Shown here one piece after another: positions 60,209-64,000 of a DNA stretch of 64,000 nt. Location of the stretch: positions 1 through 64,000 of the forward strand of contig CAYTZH010000008.1 in the NCBI GenBank assembly GCA_964442285.1. The letters run 5' to 3'. A model generated the notes under the pieces. The model did no database searches. It saw only the letters and a program-made list of their open reading frames with translations, and was not told where the DNA came from. Numbering within the stretch: position 1 is the stretch's first letter; the number at the start of each line of letters is the position of its first letter. A program made the position numbers and the translations under genes. Source of the stretch: CAYTZH01 sp964442285 (GTDB lineage: Bacteria > Myxococcota_A > UBA9160 > JAFDET01).

Positions 60209-61480
60209 TCACAGCCTGGGGAAGGCCCGCGAGATCCGCCGGATGAGGTCGAGCAGCCGCAGCACGTCCAGGCTCAGGAAGGGCTTCCCGCTGGTCAGGA
60301 GGGCGACGGCAAGACGGCGGTCCGGGTCCGCCCAGGAGAAGATGTTCGTGAACCCCAGGTGCCCGAACGCCCGCTCGGTGTGGGGTCCGAACAGGCTGAT
60401 CGGGCCGCCGAGCATGAAGCCCGGCCCGTAGCGGAGGGGCAGGCCGAGGGTGAGGTCGAACTCCCAGTAGGCCTCCTCGACGGTGGCGCGGGAGACGGTC
60501 CGCGGATCGAAGACCCGGACCCCCTCGAGCTCGCCGCCGTTCAGCAGGCACTGGTAGAACGCCGCGACCTCCCGGGCGGTCGCCACCACGTTCGCCGACG
60601 GCACGATCCCGGTCAGGAAGCGCGGGTCCTGGGCCATCTCCACCACCGAGCGGAAGTCGGTCCCGAGCGCCCGGCGGAAGGCCCAGGAGAACGGCGGCCA
60701 GACCGGGAAGCCGGTCACGCAGTCGCGCGCCACCTGACCGAGCTCGTCCGGATCCACGCCGTAGGAGAGCCAGCGCAGCCCCAGCGGCTCCGCGATCCGC
60801 TTGCGCAGGACCTGCCGCAGGTCCTGCCCGGTGGCACGCCGGACGACCTCCCCCAGCACGAAGCCCGACGAGATGGCGTGGTAGGCCAGACGCGTGCCCG
60901 GGCGGAACACCGGCCGCGACGACGCCAGCAGCTGGACGATGCGCGCCGGGTCCCCCAGCGCGTCCAGGTCCATGGCGCTGCGGGGCATGTTGGGGATGCC
61001 GGCGCGATGGGCGAGCAGGTGGCGGAGCGTGATGCCGGCCTTGTCGTTGCTGCGGAACTCCGGGAGGTAGTCGGCCACCCGATCGTCCACGTGCAGCGCC
61101 CGCTCCTCGTCGAGCTTGTGCACGACCATGGCCGTGACGGCCTTGGAGGCCGAGTAGAGCAGGAAGGGCGTGTCGAGCGCCACCGGGACGCGGCTGGCGT
61201 GGGCTTCTTCGCTCGGCCCCGCACCCCGGGCATAGCCGATGGCGCGGTCGATCACCGGCGCCCCGTCGCGCAGGATGCACAGCTGGACGGCCGGGTAGAG
61301 GCCCGTGCGGTAGGCCGACTCGACCGCCCGCCACACGTCGGCCACCGCCTCGCGGCTGGTGCCGACCGCCCCGGGGCGGACCTCGTCGCCCACCCGGGTG
61401 ACCCGGCCGAGCCGCTTGGGCACGTGGGCGAGGGCCTTGAAGGGCCGGCCCGCGACCAGCAGCAGGTCCAGGGTGTCCAT
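60209..61480 (-). CDS. serine beta-lactamase-like hydrolase (class C/esterase family)
   Basis: A 423-residue penicillin-binding-protein-fold hydrolase, more likely an esterase than a true beta-lactamase. The SxxK motif is Ser110-A-S-Lys113 (YSASKAV), LAYHAISSGFVLG is the Tyr motif, and FGHLGFTN is the third HxG box. There is no signal peptide, so it is probably cytoplasmic. Similar EstB-like proteins accompany lipid and steroid metabolism genes. ATG at 61480. Confidence 0.85.
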   Translation of the reverse strand: MDTLDLLLVAGRPFKALAHVPKRLGRVTRVGDEVRPGAVGTSREAVADVWRAVESAYRTGLYPAVQLCILRDGAPVIDRAIGYARGAGPSEEAHASRVPVALDTPFLLYSASKAVTAMVVHKLDEERALHVDDRVADYLPEFRSNDKAGITLRHLLAHRAGIPNMPRSAMDLDALGDPARIVQLLASSRPVFRPGTRLAYHAISSGFVLGEVVRRATGQDLRQVLRKRIAEPLGLRWLSYGVDPDELGQVARDCVTGFPVWPPFSWAFRRALGTDFRSVVEMAQDPRFLTGIVPSANVVATAREVAAFYQCLLNGGELEGVRVFDPRTVSRATVEEAYWEFDLTLGLPLRYGPGFMLGGPISLFGPHTERAFGHLGFTNIFSWADPDRRLAVALLTSGKPFLSLDVLRLLDLIRRISRAFPRL

Positions 61481-61546
61481 GCGGAGAGGGTAGCGAGGCT
61501 CAACCCGGATCCGGGGGGAGACGATACGCGTCCAGGGAGGGACTCC

Positions 61547-62338
61547 GTGTCGTCCGAGCGCAGCGTACTGGTCTTCGACGTCGTGGATGGGGGCCTGGCC
61601 TCCACCGCGGACCGGCTGCGCCGCCTGGGCTTCCGGACGATCCGGGCCAAGACGCCCGAGGAGGGCGTCGCCGTGTTGGGTGATCGCCGTCACCGGATCG
61701 GCGCCGCCCTGATTCCGCCGGACCTGCCGGTGGTGGACCTGGCCGCCGCCCTGCAGGCCTTCCGGGAGGAGAACCGCGAGCGGCTCGAGTTCGTGGCGGT
61801 GGGCCCGCAGCCGCCGCTGGACGCGGTGGCCCACCTGCGGGCGGCCGACGTGCGCCTGGCCCTCTGGGAGCCCTTCCCCGACGCGACCCTCCGCTTCCAG
61901 GTGAACCGGGCACTCTCGGGCCCGGGCTTCGAAGCGCGCCGCCGGGCCCCGCGCGCCCCGCTGGCGCGCCAGGCGCGGATCCTCGCGCGCAGCGGGGTGA
62001 AGAGCGCCCTCGTGTACAGCCTCTCCGCCGGGGGTGCCTTCCTCGAGACGCCGCGGCCGTCGGGCCGCGGGGTGGGGGTCCAGCTCGAGCTCTCCCTGCC
62101 GGACCACGAGGTGGAGACCGCGGCGCGTGTGCTCTACACGAACGTGCCGGGAAACCTCCAGCGGGAGAACCTGCCCGTCGGGATGGCGGTGGCCTTCGAG
62201 GAGCTCGAGCCGGGCACCGAGTGGGCCATCGCCCACTGCGTGGCCACCGCGGCGGCGGGTCTCGAGGTGAGCAGCGTGCGCGCCGCCCGCGGCCGCCAGG
62301 ATCGCAGCTGGATCCGCCGCTTCGTCCGCCGGCCCTGA
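61547..62338 (+). CDS. PilZ-domain protein with receiver-like N-terminus
   Basis: A 263-residue protein. The first ~115 residues have the alternating pattern of a receiver fold (SVLVFDVVDGGLASTADRLRR) but lack the conserved phospho-acceptor Asp context. The second half is PilZ-like (RRAPRAPLARQARIL, YSLSAGGAFLET, VLYTNVPGNL). The RxxxR motif is plausible, while the second motif has Ser in place of Asp/Asn. It may bind c-di-GMP weakly or not at all. GTG at 61547 follows AGGGAGG. Confidence 0.72.
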   Translation: MSSERSVLVFDVVDGGLASTADRLRRLGFRTIRAKTPEEGVAVLGDRRHRIGAALIPPDLPVVDLAAALQAFREENRERLEFVAVGPQPPLDAVAHLRAADVRLALWEPFPDATLRFQVNRALSGPGFEARRRAPRAPLARQARILARSGVKSALVYSLSAGGAFLETPRPSGRGVGVQLELSLPDHEVETAARVLYTNVPGNLQRENLPVGMAVAFEELEPGTEWAIAHCVATAAAGLEVSSVRAARGRQDRSWIRRFVRRP

Positions 62339-62340
62339 GC

Positions 62341-62346
62341 TAGGCT
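62341..62346 (+). promoter_or_regulatory. TAGGCT box before a 20-codon leader frame
   Basis: TAGGCT ends 6 nt before a GTG at 62353, repeating the leaderless layout seen before other genes in the window. Confidence 0.3.
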
Positions 62347-62352
62347 GGCGCC

Positions 62353-62415
62353 GTGCTCGACTACGGCGGCTCCCGGCCGCAGGATCGAGGCGAGGAGCCC
62401 GCACCCACCCCGTGA
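62353..62415 (+). CDS. possible 20-residue leader peptide upstream of the MFS gene
   Basis: A GTG-started frame encoding VLDYGGSRPQDRGEEPAPTP. Its stop overlaps the MFS start as GTGA, so translation could be coupled. It lies 6 nt after a TAGGCT box. It may be a leader peptide or simply chance; there is no homology evidence. Confidence 0.25.
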   Translation: MLDYGGSRPQDRGEEPAPTP

Positions 62416-63542
62416 TCGCCCTCGGCCTCGCGAGCTTCTTCGCCTTCGGGGGTCTGCTGGTGCTGGTGGGCGCGAACCAGGCCGCCCTGGCCCACGCGCT
62501 GGAGCTCGACCTGGCCGGCACGGGGGGCCTGGCCGCCGCGGTCGCCCTGGGCCTGGGGATCGGGATCGCCGGAAGCGGCCCCGCCGTGGACCGCCTCCCG
62601 CGCAGGCCCCTGTACGCGCTGGCCGCGGCCCTCGCCGCCCTCTCGCTGCTGACGGTCCACCCGGCGATGGGCTTCGCCGGAGCATTCCTGCGCCTGGCCG
62701 GCGCCGGGATCGGCGCAGGCGTGTTCGAGACACTCCTCAACGCCGTGCTCGCCGAGCGCTACCGGGAGGCCGCCGCACGTCCGCTGACCCTCGTCCACGC
62801 GGCGGCAACGGCGGGTGCTGTCGTGGCGCCTCCGTTGATGGGTCTTGCAGGCGCCGCACTCGACTGGACCGCTGCCTTTCGCGGCCTGGGGATCCTCTTC
62901 CTCGCGCTCGCAGTCTGGGGCCTGCTCGGCCCGCTGCCGCGCCCCCCGGGCCGGCCGTCGTCCGCATCCGCAGGCGAGCGCCGGGTGCCGCTGCCGGCCC
63001 TGGCCCCCCTGGCGGGCATGGCCGCGCTCTACGTCGGCTTCGAGACGGCGCTCACGGCCTTCGCGGTGCCGTACGCCACGACGGGCCTCGGGCGCGGCGA
63101 GGCGACGGGGCGGACCGCCATCAGCGCCCTCTGGCTCGGGCTGCTGCTGGGGCGGCTCGCCTTCGCCGCCCTCGCCCGCCGGGAGGGCGCGCGGGCGCTG
63201 CCCGCCATGGCCTTCGCCGCCGCGGCCCTGCTGGGGCTGGGAGTGGCGCTCCGCGCGCCCCAGCTCCCGCTCGTGTTCGGCCTGGCCGGGCTCTGCGTGG
63301 GGCCGGTCTTCCCCGTGCTGGTGGCGATGGCCGCGCGCCGGGCTCCCGACGCGGCGGGCACGGCCACCGGCCTGGTCGCCGGCGCGGGCGCCCTGGGCGG
63401 GTTCGCCACCCCGGGCCTCGCCGGCCTCCTCGGCGACGGCCTCGGCCCCACCGCGGCGCTCTCGAGCCTGGTCGCCGTGTGCACCGCCCTCGGCGCCCTC
63501 GCGCTCTGGCCGACCACCTCGAGGGGCCCTGCGCCGGGCTAG
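62412..63542 (+). CDS. MFS transporter
   Basis: A 376-residue, 11-12-helix membrane transporter of the major facilitator superfamily, rich in Ala, Gly and Leu. The loop after helix 2 (SGPAVDRLPRRPLYAL) and GAGIGAGVFETLLNAVLAERYRE are recognisable. The layout resembles sugar-type (FucP-like) transporters, but the substrate is unknown. GTG at 62412 is preceded by GAGGCGAGGAG. Its stop overlaps the next gene's stop on the other strand. Confidence 0.85.
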   Translation: MIALGLASFFAFGGLLVLVGANQAALAHALELDLAGTGGLAAAVALGLGIGIAGSGPAVDRLPRRPLYALAAALAALSLLTVHPAMGFAGAFLRLAGAGIGAGVFETLLNAVLAERYREAAARPLTLVHAAATAGAVVAPPLMGLAGAALDWTAAFRGLGILFLALAVWGLLGPLPRPPGRPSSASAGERRVPLPALAPLAGMAALYVGFETALTAFAVPYATTGLGRGEATGRTAISALWLGLLLGRLAFAALARREGARALPAMAFAAAALLGLGVALRAPQLPLVFGLAGLCVGPVFPVLVAMAARRAPDAAGTATGLVAGAGALGGFATPGLAGLLGDGLGPTAALSSLVAVCTALGALALWPTTSRGPAPG

Positions 63543-64000
63543 AGCCCCTCGCGGAAGTGGGCCACGTCCTCGACCAGCCCCTCGAGCAACCGACGCAGGC
63601 GGCGCGAGCGGGGCGCCCGGATCGGGCGCCGGCGGCCCAGGATCGGGCGGCGGTCCTGGTGGTCGAGGAAGGCCTGCACCAGCGGGTAGAGCTCGTCGGG
63701 CGCGAGCCGCGGCCGCTGGCGCAGGATGCGGGCGGTGGCGTGGTCGATGCTGTCGCCGGTGATGCGCCAGCGGGCGTTGATGCGCGCGGAGCGCGCCGCC
63801 AGCGGGCGCAGCACCGCTTCGACGCTGCGGCCCGCGTCCCGGGCCGCCCGCTCCAGCAGCGCCGTGTAGGCAGACTGGAAGACCGAGGCCATGCGGCGGC
63901 GGTGGGGCGTGAGGCGTCGGTCGCGTCGCGAGGCATAGCTCGAGGCGGCCAGCGCCAGGAAGTCCGCCGGCGCCAGCGGGCGCGGGTCGTCGAGGTAGCG
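63539..64000 (-). CDS. protein of unknown function, N-terminal part beyond window end
   Basis: At least 153 residues, open to the end of the window, so the start lies past base 64000; an internal ATG at 63892 is not needed. The sequence is Arg/Ala/Leu-rich and helical (RYLDDPRPLAPADFLALAAS, VEAVLRPLAARSARINARWR). I see no recognised domain and no membrane segment. It converges on the MFS gene with a 4-nt overlap. Confidence 0.65.
   Translation of the reverse strand, partial: RYLDDPRPLAPADFLALAASSYASRRDRRLTPHRRRMASVFQSAYTALLERAARDAGRSVEAVLRPLAARSARINARWRITGDSIDHATARILRQRPRLAPDELYPLVQAFLDHQDRRPILGRRRPIRAPRSRRLRRLLEGLVEDVAHFREGL

Noticed and set aside
60209..61480. Calling the serine hydrolase an antibiotic-resistance beta-lactamase
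   Set aside because: It has the class C fold motifs but no signal peptide and an HxG box in place of KTG, which fits esterase-type relatives better.

Overview
The window is GC-rich bacterial chromosome, densely coded on both strands, with about 60 protein genes and no rRNA, tRNA, IS element or CRISPR that I can see. The order pheA-hisC-tyrA-rpsA, a full trp operon, an LptD outer-membrane assembly protein, Mla lipid transport, an exosortase with a PEP-CTERM protein, and a large set of acyl-CoA and Rieske genes together suggest an uncultured deltaproteobacterial-type Gram-negative (Myxococcota, Binatota or a related lineage). That placement is inference; no marker gene here settles it.

Layout. 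1-3960 (minus): pheA-hisC-tyrA-rpsA, tightly overlapped. 4283-6562 (plus): a membrane diguanylate cyclase and coaE. 6540-13065 (minus): trpE-G-D-C-F-B-A, read from a sigma70-like promoter at 13141-13169 with a tandem-repeat leader. 13190-17900 (minus): lptD, a Crp/Fnr regulator, and a CcdA/TlpA thiol-redox pair. 18003-21938: a small exported protein, dtd, dcd, a glycerophosphodiester phosphodiesterase, a methyltransferase and queG. 21935-25809: exosortase, a PilZ plus cyclic-nucleotide-domain protein, a GH1 beta-glucosidase and a PEP-CTERM protein. 26051-28161: sulfotransferase and site-2-type protease. 28211-28375: a 54-residue PqqA-like peptide, then a DUF502 membrane protein. 29286-33199: histidine kinase, NtrC-type regulator, PspA and two small membrane proteins, which look like an envelope-stress module.

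33219-57281 is a catabolic island: TetR-DUF35-thiolase, acyl-CoA dehydrogenases, two KshA-like Rieske oxygenases, an amidohydrolase, a seven-gene minus-strand operon (two class III CoA-transferases, an HMG-CoA-synthase-like/DUF35 fusion, SCP2-type thiolase, MaoC hydratase, MFS transporter, acyl-CoA dehydrogenase), an SDR, GST with its own TetR, a zinc alcohol dehydrogenase, acyl-CoA synthetase, double-hotdog MaoC protein, enoyl-CoA hydratase and VOC proteins. The parts resemble steroid or other hydrophobic ring/side-chain degradation. Six promoter regions carry the same palindrome, TCTGACG-N3-CGTCAGA. One copy overlaps the promoter of the tetR gene at 34853-35494, so the island is probably one regulon of that repressor.

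57321-60113 (minus) is mlaF-E-D-C lipid transport, followed by a serine hydrolase, a PilZ-domain protein, an MFS transporter and a gene cut by the window end. Two patterns run across the window. Many monocistronic genes have a TANNNT-like box 6-8 nt before the start codon, which suggests leaderless mRNAs. Five genes have short tandem duplications exactly at their translation start.
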